NCBI RefSeq assembly: GCF_030247195.1
Contig: NC_080671.1
Location: 97,079,845-97,143,844, forward strand
Length of the DNA: 64,000 bases
Source of the DNA: Topomyia yanbarensis
Taxonomy: Eukaryota > Arthropoda > Insecta > Diptera > Culicidae
Direction: 5' to 3'
Shown: in pieces, positions 23,291 through 36,678 of the stretch
Layout of the letters: every line of letters starts with the position of its first letter
Position numbering within the stretch: position 1 is the stretch's first letter
Notes under the pieces: model-generated
What the model was told of the DNA's origin: nothing
Database searches by the model: none
The model's input: only the letters and a program-made list of their open reading frames with translations
Position numbers and translations under genes: made by a program

Positions 23291-23399
23291 TTGAGGGATT
23301 CCATGAGAAACCGGCCGACCGCAAAATATGACCATCGTCGATTTGAACGAAACTTTACATTTGTGTTCGGTTTATGAATCTCCATGATTTTTTTCTGGC

Positions 23400-24430
23400 G
23401 ATTTCAATATTCTGATACAAGAGAAATTTTTCAAAAGGGTGTACACGTTTCTACGTGCAATAATTTCAATTTTTTGTTCGATTGCACTATTTTATACAGT
23501 AAAATTATCTGAGAACGAAATACAGGTAATGAATACTTCTGCACGAAAAAAAATATAAACTGAAAAAAATGTCATTTTTAACAAAAACAAAAATTTCTGG
23601 TAAAAATTCAAATTGCAAAAAAAACCATTTTTTCTAATTTTTTATATTTTGTCAACAAAAATCTAAAGAGAAAAGAAACATGTTGAATGTAATTTCATGA
23701 TGGAGAAATTATCAGCAAAAAAGTTTTTCTAACAATAACTTTATACATGTTTTTAAATTTCATACTAATTGACATAAAAAACTGTAATTTTATTGCAGAA
23801 TATAATTCTAAGTATCATTTTAAATCAAAATGTATTTAACAAATATCTTCCAAAATGCGATAGTTTTCGAGATATTTGGAATTTTGCTCCAGCAAAAACA
23901 ATAAATTCATGTAATTATGTCCTTTTTAAAAGTTATTCGCGTTACCCCATCATAAATTGTCAAAAGTCTAATGTTTATCGTTTTAAAGACATAAAAGAAG
24001 CTTTTTCAGTGTATTTGGATCACGGAGAAGCTTTTAATAAAAAAGTTTTCCTAACAACAACTTTTGACAAATTTTTATAATTCATACTATTTGCTGTCAA
24101 AAGTTACAATTTTATTTCTGAATATGATTCTAAACGCCATTTTAAATCAAAATGCTCGTAACAAAAAAATCTGAAATGTAGTAGTTCTCGAGATATTTTA
24201 AATTTTGTTTTAACGGCACATATATTTTGTTTTATTACGACCTTTTCAGAAGTTATTCGCGTTTCTCCATCAACAACAATTAGTTTTTCGTAAGGCCCAT
24301 AATATTTCCTCTAGCTTTCCCATTGACATCAAGGCGATATTGAAAAACGTTTGAAAGCGATACAAAAAAACAATCAATATATGATTCAACCATAGGATCT
24401 GATCATTAAACTATATAGTTGTAATTGTAA
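23400..24430. other. AT-rich interior of the TIR element
   Basis: Two diverged copies of one segment (about 23770-24080 and 24085-24260) share CTAAGTATC / CTAAACGCC, TTTAAATCAAAATG, TTTTCGAGATATTT / TTCTCGAGATATTT and AAAGTTATTCGCGTT / AAGTTATTCGCGTT, then CCCCATCA / CTCCATCA. No protein is recognised. Confidence 0.5.
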
Positions 24431-25366
24431 TATAATTGCAAATGATTAGGGATATCTTCTAAATATCACAACCACCAGTTCACGAAAACATTAATAATAT
24501 TTTATGATTTCGAGAACTTTTTGACGAAAACGAATGGTAAGTTGGGATAATTATACTTGGAATCATGAGACAGTTCACGGTGATTTGATGAACCATTTCA
24601 CGAGCACGGATATGGGATCATTACTAATATATTAGAAGTCATGAATCAGTTCACGAATACATGAATAATATTTTATGATTCCGTGAACTATTTCACGAAA
24701 ACGAATGGTAAGTTGTGACTATTATACTAGGTATCATGAACCAGTTCTCACGTACATGAATAATATGACATGATTTCGTGAACTATTTCACGAGCACAGA
24801 TATTGGATCGTAACTAATATATTAGGAATCATGAGCCAGTTCACGAATACATAAATAATATTTGATGATCTTGTGAAATATTTCACGAGCACGGATATTA
24901 GATCGTGGCTAATATATTAGAGATCATGAATTAGTTCACGGGGACTGAATAGATTCATGAATGAAATTCTGAATTTCGTGAAAAAATTCACGATAAAATA
25001 ACCAGAGTATTTTCATTTTGTGAACTTACGTTCCTATATTTATGAAAAACATCATGGGTCAACCTGCAGGAATCATGAATAATGTTCATAAAGTTGTTAA
25101 CAAGTTCGCTTACTGAAAATTGAATTAGAAATAGCTTGGCCGAAACCGTGACTAAAGTTAAAAAAAACAAAAACAAATATTTACACTAATAAAAGCGTGG
25201 ACACTAATGTGGGCGTTACTGAAGGGAAATTGAACATAATTATATTTCACATTATTTTTGTTCATGGTCCTGTTTTCATTACGTAATAACGTGATTGTTC
25301 CAGAATTCATGGCACTTTATTCACGATTTTGGGAACATTTTTTTCCGTGCAGGCGATGACATTCCC

Positions 25367-26982
<1,616 letters not shown>

Positions 26983-26989
26983 TCAAATA

Positions 26990-29900
26990 TGATGTTATTA
27001 TTCCACTCTAACAATAAAATGCGCATTTGTCCCGCATATTCAAAACTCCAGTTCATAGCTAGTTAAACACATACTGAGCAGACAAATCGATAATCTGTTG
27101 ATATTTCCATCAACCAGAACAAATCAAACATTATTTGATCTGTCTAAAATTATGTCACTTCTTTTGGCGTCATTTACAATGCCTCGGCAAGCATTTACTA
27201 TTACATACGACAAAAATGTGCAATTTTGCAATATATTCTTGTGTAGGTTGCTTCATAACTTTGCAATAATATAAATACGGTAATAATTTATTTATTTTTC
27301 CATGCTTCACCACAGCTCATAAATTCTGCCAAATATGGAATGAACAAGTAGATATATAAGATAATATAAGACCTTTGCCATCACGCTGCAAGTTGGATTA
27401 AATAGGGTTTTTAGATTAAATTTTTGTTTGTTGAATATAGAACATATTCACAACCCGCCTCTGATAATCGATATAGAAGATGTCAAACTGAACACCACCG
27501 AATAATGAAATTAGGATTGAATGTGCTTCCGTAGAATTGTGTGCTCGAGCCAGATGACCAAACAAGGTGCAAATTGAACCCATACCAACCGATTTCTCAA
27601 TCAATGAAAACATGCTGTTCGATCTGCCAACGACAACGTCAAAGGTAAAGCATACGCCCGTCCAATCCATAAGCTGTGAAACATTCAATAAACACCCTCT
27701 GGGACGTAACAATGCCGCATGTTTACTCAAGTTCTAATACGCACCTATTATGTCCAATTTTCATACCAACAATCGACACGAGGCACGACTCGAACTGCGT
27801 CAAGTAAAAGCTGAAAATTTAGTTTTAATATGCTCGTTCCACTTAGCACTGTGCAGCACTCTGGGAGCACATTGGCTTCGGGATATTCACGTCAGCAACA
27901 CCCAGCTCATTTGGATCCTAAATAGACTGACTGCAGGCTAGGCCATAAAAGCTTCGGCCTCTGTTTGTTTGTTAGCGCTCTCAAACAACTTAGCTCGTAG
28001 CCGGGTAGGCAGGCTGGCAAGGGCACGGAACGGTCTGGCAAAAGGCGCAACAATCGACTCTGTGTTTGGATTTGATTAGCAAAAGAGAGACCTAACTAAA
28101 TTGGAAAACGTCGCCCGGGCGACCGACTGGCAATGCGCAATGACGGAGAGACAAATCAGCCTGAAATAGTCGATTTATGGCGTTTTACAATGAATAATGG
28201 TTTGCGGATTAATTGAACCAATTATGGCATGGACGAACGGGGATCGTACGTGTAGACGCGCTTCAAAAGTCAACGATATCAAATCACTGCCCGGCTCGGT
28301 GAGGGGGAATCGAATTACGACCCCTGCTTCGGTTCTGCATTGTTATGATTGTTGATTGTTCAGATATTTGCTGTGAGCAAATTAGCTATAAATTGAAATA
28401 GGTATGCGATTTGTCGTAGCACAATGTTGTTGGAACACGTACGTGTCTAACGCTTCCTGCAGTTGACAAGTGCCTCCTGGAGGGTGATTTGGGTGAATTT
28501 CAAACACTCGCGCTGGTTATGAGGGTCCAAGAAACATGTTAATAGTCATTTTCAATATAATTACTAATCCTTTTTAACGAAGATCTAAATACGAAATTCT
28601 TTTTCGACTGTATTGTTAATCAAAAAAATCGTTATGCAGTGAACTCCGAAATTTATGTTCAAGCAAATTTTCGATGCATAAATTTTCCAGCCACAAATAC
28701 ATCGTTGGAGAAATGGCTTGTGACAACATAGTCAAGGCTTTACCCATGATAATGTTGCTGCTTCTCAACATAAAAATCTAACAACACCGATTATTATGAA
28801 CCATCGCTGTAAAAAATACTGTCCCCAGCATGTTGTGTAAGTTCCGTTTATTAACGCATAGCCACGACACCCATAAAAGAATTCGAAACGCACAACTCTT
28901 TACCGTATCATAACTGGTTTCCGAAAAAAACCCTTTTTCCAAATCTACAAAAGTTACCGTACAGCAAAACAGTACACCCCTTTGGTAATTGAATTCTGGG
29001 CTGCAACTAATCAGTTGTAAAAACAAACACGAATTTTCCAAGAATCACCCGTAATAATTCGTCCCGAAGTCTTTCTCATCCTTAGCTTAGCAACTCCGGT
29101 ATCGGGAACTGGTTAAATCATTTTATGGCGAAATCATTAAAATCCTGTTGATCGGTGACAACCCTTGCCGAGTTCTTAGCTTCAACAGCTAAAAGTGAAG
29201 AATTCGAAACTTTTACCCGTTCCTCACGAACAAAGAGCAACACTAGTATACAGTTGTAAATCGAAATTGAACCCACCGAGCCAATCACAACACGGCAAAA
29301 ATTTATATCAGTGGAAAAGGCTTAACACAGCAGAAACGGTGACAAAATTGTCCCATTTTATAGACTGCTATAATGGGCAAAGGGCGAAGAGAAAACCCGT
29401 TCCTATTCGGGGTTCCATTGTTTTACGAAGGGGTAATGTTTAGTAAATATTAGGCAAATGTCTCTTTGCTTCAGCAGGCAGACTGCCCTGACTGGGCGTA
29501 GGCGAGAAAGGGATAGCCGTTTTAACCCTCAGAGCGAAACAGCGCAGCAGCGGCAGAAAAAAGGGGTGGATAGAATTTGTTTAATCCTTTGGCAAAGTCC
29601 AAAACAAATCCTTTCCTTGTTTACCCTTAGCTGGCAAAATATCGTAAAGTTTTCAATAAAATGTTTGCATTTGCAATGATGATAAATCCTAGCCTTGCAA
29701 TTTTCGCATGAAAGTAGAATTTTTGCAAGGGTTTTGCATAGGTTCCTTGAAAGAGTTATAAAATCTAAATTTGCAACGCCATTAAAAAAGGGTGTCGGGA
29801 ACTTCCTTCAATTTAGCGTACATTTATTCACGTATTTTAGAACTTGCTAACCTTTGGAAATACGCTGCGGGACTGAGCAGGTAGTGTCCGTTTGAGTGTT

Positions 29901-30070
29901 GGTAGGATGGTAAAGTGGGTTTTTAAACTTGGCTAGATTTTATATAATCTTGTTATTAGACGTTCATTGCATTTCTTTTCGGTTATGAATGCAAATTTTC
30001 TAGATTTCTGTGATCTTACTACGAGAATGAGAATACTGCTTACATAAATTCTAGTTGCTAGTTAGAGCCA
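26990..30070. other. Mostly unique non-coding region
   Basis: No transposon domains recognised. A minus-strand frame of 104 codons (27416-27730; SKHAALLRPRGCLLN at its start, ending YIQQTKI) is the longest plausible ORF, but it has no similarity that I know. Plus-strand frames at 29195-29443 and 29458-29679 are also unrecognised. GC content is higher at 27.8-28.4 kb. Host intergenic or intronic DNA is the simplest reading. Confidence 0.4.
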
Positions 30071-30077
30071 AATACAG

Positions 30078-31695
30078 GGTGTTTGGTTCATGGTTAAGAG
30101 CCTCTCGAGGGGTGATTGGCTGTCATATTTGGAGAAAAAAACCGTTCTACACATACCATCAAATCTCAACCGTTATAAAGTTAGTGAACTTTTTGTGTTA
30201 AAAACTTATTTGTCTAAAAATACCTCTAACTCAAAAAGTATACTTTGTATTTCAAATATTTTAGGTTCATTGGAAATGTGAGAAAAATTTCCATTGAGTG
30301 ATGCCCTCACATGCTTCGGCTAATGAGTTTAAGTAACCTTTTCAAAGAAATTCATTGAAAATTTAACAATTTTAATCGATTTTTCGTTCATTTCTTGAAA
30401 ATCCTTATAGTTAACCTCATCATTTTAATAATCCAGATTATTTGTTTTGAAGAGCTGCATAATTCGTTCTTTGACATGATGCACTTACCTTTTCTTATTT
30501 TCACGTGTTTGGGTTATTCAACTTGAATATTTTTACATCGTTTTCACTAATACCAGCTCTAATTGAAAAAGTATGCCACTTATTGCACTTTTTTCTTTTT
30601 ATTCGAAAGCCAGTGAAATTTTACAGAGAAAAAATATGTATTAATACCTTTCTGTTAAGTGAATTTAGTTTTCTTTTAGAAGTAAATTAGTTTAAAGTTA
30701 GTGTTATTATTATGATTTTCGTTAATTTTCTTAAAATAGTAAATAATAAACATCACTGTTATTATCATGGAAATAATGCATCTCAGCAAGTTCTACAATT
30801 GTTTCTTTGACTCCATTCAATTATCTTTTTTGGTTTCGACGCTAAATCGTTTTTATCACATCGTTTCATATGCAAAAATAGCGACTTCGAACCCACTACA
30901 TTTGTGGCGAAGTCATGCTGTGTTAACTATTAAATAGCAGCGAAATGAAAAGAGATACAGACAAAGTGTCAAATAAAAAGTTATAAAGAACGTTAAGGGG
31001 AACAAATAAAAAATAGTAATGATAAATTTTGTTGATTACTAATTAGTATAATTACAAAACTCCTCAAAAACGCAAATTTCGAGTTATTTTATTAGTAAAA
31101 AATCATTCAATACCCTTAACTAAAAGATATTTGTACATACACCGATAGGAAATTTTCTCAGCTTTCCAAGGAAACCTTGGAAATAACGATATAAAGCATA
31201 TTTTTTAGATTAGAGTCTTTTAAGCACTTGCAAGTCGGTTGCAGGAAAAGTATAGTAATGAAATTACAAAGAAATGAGAAGAGTTAGGAATATGACGTTC
31301 AAGAACAAATTATGAATCGTCCTAAAACCCAACTTTTGGATAATAGATATTGCTATAATCATGCTTCATTATTTTGAGAAAATTCGCAAAAACCTCCTTA
31401 AAAACACTAACTTTTAACTACTTTACAGCTAAACGGTAGTTAAAACTAATTAACTGAAAGATATGAGAACACCATTCAATAGGAAATTTTTTAACCTTTC
31501 GAATGGAACCAAAGTATTTGAAATACAAAGTATACTTTTAAAGTTTGAGGTATTTTAAGAAAAATAATTTTTTTACACAAAATGTTCAATAATTCTGTAA
31601 CGGTTGAGATTTGATGATATGTGTACAACAATTTTTTCTCTAAATATGACAGTCTATCATCCCCCGAGAGGTTCTTAACCATGAACCAAACTCCC
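30078..31695. mobile_element. Foldback element, about 1.6 kb
   Basis: The outer arms 30078-30300 and 31478-31695 are inverted copies: TTTGGTTCATGGTTAAGA, CCTCTCG, CTGTCATATTT, CATCAAATCTCAACCGTTA, AAAGTATACTTTGTATTTC. The inner parts pair more weakly. Related sub-blocks recur (CATAATTCGTTCTTTGAC near 30460, CAATTGTTTCTTTGAC near 30797 and a mirrored CATAATTTGTTCTTGAACG near 31290), so the interior also has tandem duplication. No coding capacity. Its right end abuts the next foldback with no gap. Confidence 0.75.
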
Positions 31696-33093
31696 AAAAA
31701 TATCAAAATTCCATCCCATATTGTTTCTAGACCATGCTTTTAACTTTTAAAATCATTTGATTTTTTCCAAATCGGTTGAAAATTTGCAAAGTTATAGTAA
31801 TTTTTGTGAAAAAAGTCAAAACTGCAATTTTTCCACTTTTTTTTGTTCAAGCCAATTTATTTATCATTGATTCAATAAATTCCGTACTTTTACTTACACA
31901 GCTTTTGTCTGCGAACAAAAGTCGGACAAAATCATATATCGTCGCTGTTGTGCTATCTTATGACAAACGCCATTTGGGGTAAACTGAGTTAGATATGCCA
32001 CATTGCTTGTTTGAAAAATCTCTACAAAGTGGCGTTTTCAGAATTTTGAAATTCTACTTGGTTACTTAGATATAGCGAGGAACATGATGAGAAATTGTGA
32101 TTGTGCTGCTTCAAATCACTGTATCTAGGGATTTTCTCAAGTTATATTGAAGTTTTAGATGATTTTATGTGTGAAAATGTCTGAGGAACACAATGGCATA
32201 AACATTTTCAAAAGAAAATTACACGAGTTGTGAGAAAAACACAGTTTTACTTTTAAACTGGAAATAAAGGATATTTGGCAACACTGTAACCTAAAATAAC
32301 AATTTTTTCTAGATTCCCTGACTCATTTCCTTCAAAATGCATTTCACTGATTGGTTATAGATCATATGAACGCAAAGATATGTATAAAAGTTAAAAATTG
32401 ATGATTTTTTTCCATGGAAAATTTTCTATGCACGATTATGACACGTCATACAAAATTTGTCATCAATACACGCCTATGACACGTGTGAGTGCGACTTTTG
32501 TTTACATTCATAGTAAAAACTCGCAACATAGTCAACCGACCTTCGTAATATTTGAGAGATTAATGCAGAATAGATAGAAGCATCAATTGTCTTCTTTAGA
32601 TTGTTTATACAATTTATAAGTTTCAAGATATTCAATCTCAAACTTTAAAAATCGTTTTTCTCGAAATGTGCTAAATGGCGCTTGTCATAAGATAGCACTA
32701 CAGCGACGATATACTGCTTAATCTGGTTGAAAATCACATGTTAACCCTAGAACGTTGCACTTGCGTTTTCCACCCTAGAACGTTGCACTGGGGTACAAAT
32801 GTACCCCACACTTTGATCGTAATTTTTGCAGGTAAAAATGCAAACAAAAGAAATATATAATACATCATTTTCTTTGTTTTTAATTGCGAAAACAGATGTA
32901 TAAGTAAAAGTACGGAATTTATTGAATCAATGATACATAAATAGGATTGAACAAAAAAAGTGGAAAAATTGCGGCTTTTCACAAAAATTACTATAACTTT
33001 GCAAATTTTCAACCGATTTGAAAATAATCAAATGATTTTAAAAGTTTAAAGCATGGTCTAAAAATAGTATGGAATGGAATTTTGATATTTTTG
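31694..33093. mobile_element. Foldback element, about 1.4 kb, right arm interrupted
   Basis: The arms 31694-32000 and about 32650-33093 are inverted copies: ATATCAAAATTCCAT, GACCATGCTTTAAACTTT-like, AAATTTGCAAAGTTATAGT, TTCAATAAATTCCGTACT, ATATCGTCGCTG and GTGCTATCTTATGACAA. The right arm contains an extra 139 bp flanked by TTAA (32741-32883) that the left arm lacks. The interior (32000-32650) is AT-rich with no gene. Confidence 0.8.
32741..32883. mobile_element. 139-bp TTAA-flanked insertion with piggyBac-like left end
   Basis: TTAA flanks both sides (32741-32744 and 32880-32883), and the mirror arm of the host foldback shows the empty site. The left end starts CCCTAGAACGTTGCAC (32745), which is repeated at 32773, followed by the palindrome GGGGTACAAATGTACCCC (32790-32807). 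CCCTAG after TTAA is how piggyBac-type ends begin. The right end is not an inverted copy of the left, so it may be a deleted derivative. A relative lies at 20807-20923. Confidence 0.65.
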
Positions 33094-33213
33094 AAAAAAA
33101 AGCGCAATTATTTGGAAGAGTGAAAGTTTAAAAATCGGGTTTTGGAAAATACCATGAATTGGGGTGGAAATTGAAATGAAAAAATATTAATACATTGGTA
33201 ACACGCAACGTTA

Positions 33214-33321
33214 TACTATGTTCACACTACAGAGTTAAAACATGTTATAACAATTATGAACAAGAAAAATGTCTTCAAGATAGCGTTAAAACATATTTTA
33301 ACTCGTAGTGTGAACGTAGTA
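33214..33321. mobile_element. 108-bp hairpin MITE
   Basis: TACTATGTTCACACTAC (33214 on) and GTAGTGTGAACGTAGTA (to 33321) are inverted. The inner GAGTTAAAACAT is mirrored by ATATTTTAACTC. Nearly the whole sequence folds into a stem. It is non-coding. Confidence 0.8.
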
Positions 33322-33589
33322 TTACTGTTACAGCAGTTACTGTGCGCAAATTATACTTGGGAGCCATTGTTTTGAAAAACTATAAAAAATAAACAATAAA
33401 ACAATAAAAATCAGTAAATATGAGAACGATTTTTTCTCCTTCAAAATTAAATTAAATTAGTTGAATAAATGATTGAAAACGATTTTATAATACTAATTGT
33501 TACTCACGTAGTAAAACAATCAGTATTTAAACTGGTATTGTCACGAATCACATTTCCACTGACAGCACGAAACCTGACGAAACGCTAAC

Positions 33590-33815
33590 GGCAACCGCAC
33601 ACTTGGGTACAAATGTACCCCACGCCAACTTTGACACCTTCTTTCACGAAGGCTATAAGCAAACTGGCTATACCACCTTTTCCTACTCCTACTAGAAACT
33701 CTGAATTGAATTATGGTTAAGGTCCCAGGACAATAAATGCCGAATTCTCGTCTTCACACGGCTCCAAGGAAGGCGTAGGGTACATTTGTACCCCAGTGCA
33801 ACGTTCAAGGGTTAA
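33590..33815. mobile_element. Second TTAA-type TIR element (about 220 bp)
   Basis: The right end GTGCAACGTTCAAGGG is followed by TTAA (33812-33815) and preceded by GGGTACATTTGTACCCC (33778-33794). The left side has the inverted block GGGTACAAATGTACCCC (33605-33621) and a degraded terminus (CGCACACTT). It is the same TIR family as 32741-32883. The two outer TIRs (32745 and 33811) could instead delimit one 1.07-kb element, but the first piece has its own TTAA on both sides. Confidence 0.55.
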
Positions 33816-34540
33816 GTTAAACTAGTTATGGAATATGTGTTTCGACTTCGTCTCATCAGAATCCGACACTAACTGAGTGACAGCACTAAGTTAGTGCCGG
33901 ATTGACGCTTGTGCCAAAAAAAACGAAAACTATTTGTGTTTCTGAACAAACCTTTAGTCATCATGTCCCACAAGAAGACTGACGAGATGAAATCCAAACG
34001 AAAAATTTCATAACTAATTAAGTTTTAAAGTTTTTGTGCTTTTCATGTGCAAAAATGGTTTTAAACAATTTTCTCCTTAATGGAGAAAAAATAGTTTTTA
34101 CGAAAATTTTCTCCACTGCGGAGAAATTTAGCTTAGTATATGTTAAGGGGTTACACCACTGTAGAGCACGAATTTGATTTACCGTTTCAAAGCCAAAAAA
34201 TAAAAACCTAAACAAGTTTGTCGTCGTAATAAAGTGTGGCAGTCGAGTAGTGGCAATGTGATTAAATAGAAAAGAACGAGGGTTATTTTTCATACTGCAT
34301 AAATTGATTGTTAATATTGCATGTATAATATGTGACCGTTCTGAACTGTTTCACCTGATTGTACAGGATATATTTGTGAAAAAGAAATTTGTTATTAAAC
34401 CACTTAAAATAGATATGTAAATATAAATCATGGCTCAAATAAATTTCGGTTAAAATGTGAAAAGTTTTTTTTAAATTCTCTTTGAAATGAAACCAGTTGT
34501 GCTCAAATCGAATCAAAATTAAAAATGTGACATATATCTG
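33816..34540. other. AT-rich non-coding stretch
   Basis: Minus-strand frames (34018-34293, 34283-34516) are AT-rich and unrecognised. No repeat partner was found in the window. Confidence 0.4.
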
Positions 34541-34549
34541 AAATAAGCA

Positions 34550-35240
34550 TTAGGGTGGGGCACACTTGTATGGACACACGTAAACTAGGCCACAAAAACT
34601 GAGCAAAAATTGGGGTTGATCGGTTATTACTCGGCGTGGCGCATTGCTTTCGAAATTTATGTGGGAATTCGTATGGAAAAACATGCTTTTCAAGTATCTC
34701 GTTATTTTTCGCCTCAATTCAATCTTTGCAAAAATGAAATCAACGTTGTCTTCAAATTATTCCCAAAGACATGTTTAATGAAAAGTGACCCAATGTTAGT
34801 GCAAGATTCATATAAGCATAAGCATAAGCATAAGAGATCGCCCGTAGTTGCTACTCCGTTATTGACCAGAACCAATTGAGATTGCAAAATGTTCATTGGA
34901 ACAACATGCTTGGGAATAACACGATGAGCCACATTGTGCAATCTATATTGATCCCTGCATGTTGATCAATACCGACACCGGCCACGTCCGCATGCAGATC
35001 TTCTGGGAAAGAAAGGAATGTTAGCCCGATACATGTCGCTGCTAGAGACCGAGGAATCCTCTGCATCTCCACGTGTATCACAGGAAGGGGAGAGTTGTTA
35101 GTAAGTGTGCCAATAGCGTTATCATGTAAAAATTGCTCTGGGCAGCCGGCTGCCGAGAATTTGGGAAATTTATCATTTGTTGTATTAATACGAATGGCCA
35201 AATAAGCAACTTTAACTACGGATAGTCGACTGTAAATAAG
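34550..35240 (-). repeat. Repeat-like block with (TTATGC)n tract
   Basis: It starts with AGGGTGGGGCACACTTG (34552), a form seen at ends of small non-autonomous elements. At 34811-34836 there are four units of CATAAG. On the minus strand this follows a GC-richer segment (35240-34840) with the frame FPKFSAAGCPEQFL and IPRSLAATCIG. On that strand the hexamer tract sits at the 3' side, as a LINE or SINE tail would. No catalytic domain is seen, so the class is unproven. Confidence 0.35.
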
Positions 35241-35424
35241 GAGCATTGCTTATATTTGAATGAATCGGTAACGTTTACTTTTTTATTACACGACGAATTA
35301 TACGTGGTTTTCATCGTGTTGGTGCTAATTTTACCACGCGATCATTTGAATAAAATGCGGAATCTTATACAAGAGCTATTCGTGTGCGTCTTAATTTTCT
35401 TTATTTATAAAAATACTTTATTTA

Positions 35425-35720
35425 CCTTATTTCTTAAAAGCACTTCATGTCGTCCGTATAGATAAGAACTTTTGTTTTTAAGAATGGATGAAATGTCGTT
35501 CGCGAACAAAACGAGCAAAAGAGGGCCCAGATGAGAGTCTTGAGGGACTCCTGATGTGACTCGAATAGGATTCGATTTCTTCTCTTTGAATCTAAATTTT
35601 TGTAGGCGATGAGTTAATTAAGATTCCGGTTGCCTGGAGCAGATGAAAGCAATCAAGAACTGGAATAACTAGTCGATGTCTAATATGACAAGTGGCACTT
35701 AAATCAGCAAACCACGTTTA
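35425..35720 (-). pseudogene. Jockey-clade reverse transcriptase fragment
   Basis: Minus strand, several frames: IRVTSGVPQDSHLGPLLL continuing to LFANDISSIL (about 35600-35490), the conserved SGVPQGS.LGPLLF..FINDI region of Jockey RT. Shortly after comes LIYTDDMKCF, the catalytic YxDD box with TDD in place of the usual ADD, ending in a stop near 35437. It is a short, 5'- and 3'-truncated relic unrelated in position to the 18-20 kb Jockey pieces. Confidence 0.82.
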
Positions 35721-35895
35721 TTGTATTTAATCGCAATGACTATTGATAGAAAGTGAAAAAAGAGACTATATCTCAATTCTATGCTTCCTCTCATTCTAAT
35801 CAAAACTAGGGTGTAAGATTTCATCTAGATATATCGGCACAACTCAGAAACCCGTACTAAGTTCATTCACACAATCTTGGGTAAAGCAATGAGTT

Positions 35896-35926
<31 letters not shown>

Positions 35927-36678
35927 TTATGGTCTCCTGTCAAATATATAACATCATATTTATATAATACAGACAGTGACACGTACAAGAAAGGTCCCAT
36001 CCTAGTGCCAGGTGGATTAAGTCAGTCTTTCACCACTCATACACATCTGAAATCAGAATACAAGCAAGGAACCATTCATATATTACGAAACGCGAAAATT
36101 GCCCAAACATGACTCCCCCTCCCTCTATGTATCAAATTGTCACAAATTTAGTATTTATTAAAATAGCAAGGGTTTTACAAAAAGTCGTAAAATTTTCCTG
36201 ATCATATTATGAAACGTTTGAGCTCTTTTAAATTGCAAGGACATATGCGTCAAATATTTCAAAACTACTTCGGCTGTTCATAGGTGCCTTGCAAAAACGA
36301 CGCAAGATTCATTGCTTAGTTATTCTTAAGTAACATGCTATTCATTGGTTTTAACCACTTTCAGCCAATGTTTTTAATATAAACTAAAGTTTACCGCAAA
36401 TGTTTTCCCTTACACTTCCTTTAAATTCAGTAGTACCATTTACCATAGCAATAGATAGTCCGGTGCTCATTTTGTTGAGAAATTCAATATTCATCATAAG
36501 TGCTACTTTGCTGAAAAAAAGCCTTATGTGCAGCGTCGTAAAAACGACCCATAATTTTCAAAAGGATGCATCCCACTAAATAACCTAAAACAACATTATT
36601 TTAGTCCGCCGGACACCACCCGGCTTGGCAGATTCACATATGCAAATTCTTCCAAAATGCGCTGCACCATGGAAAATA
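35721..36678. other. Non-coding stretch with (CT)n
   Basis: A (CT)n microsatellite occupies 35898-35927. Near 36070-36130, ACCATTCATATATTACG and a downstream CTCCCCCTCCCTC resemble the end of a small TIR family also hinted at 44472 and 62083, but no partner end is visible. No gene. Confidence 0.5.

Larger units (their letters stand above)
21720..25349. mobile_element. 3.6-kb TIR element with internal short repeats, non-autonomous
   Basis: The left end CACGGGAAAAAATCCGTTC and the right end (reverse complement CACGGAAAAAAATGTTCCC) are inverted repeats that extend imperfectly for about 70 bp with GTTCATGAAT-type motifs. The subterminal regions (21740-22450 and 24470-25330) consist of many diverged units of TTCATGATTTC, CACGATTTT and TTCACGAATACATG. 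A related copy in reverse order is at 42524-43375. The interior holds the interspersed repeat 22610-23290 and AT-rich DNA with no transposase. Flanking 9-mers (CAGGTCACA and CAGGCGATG) are only partly alike, so the target duplication is uncertain, and the superfamily is open. Confidence 0.6.

Noticed and set aside
21720..25349. LTR retrotransposon reading of the long terminal similarity
   Set aside because: The ends are inverted, not direct, and no gag, protease, RT or integrase motif is present.
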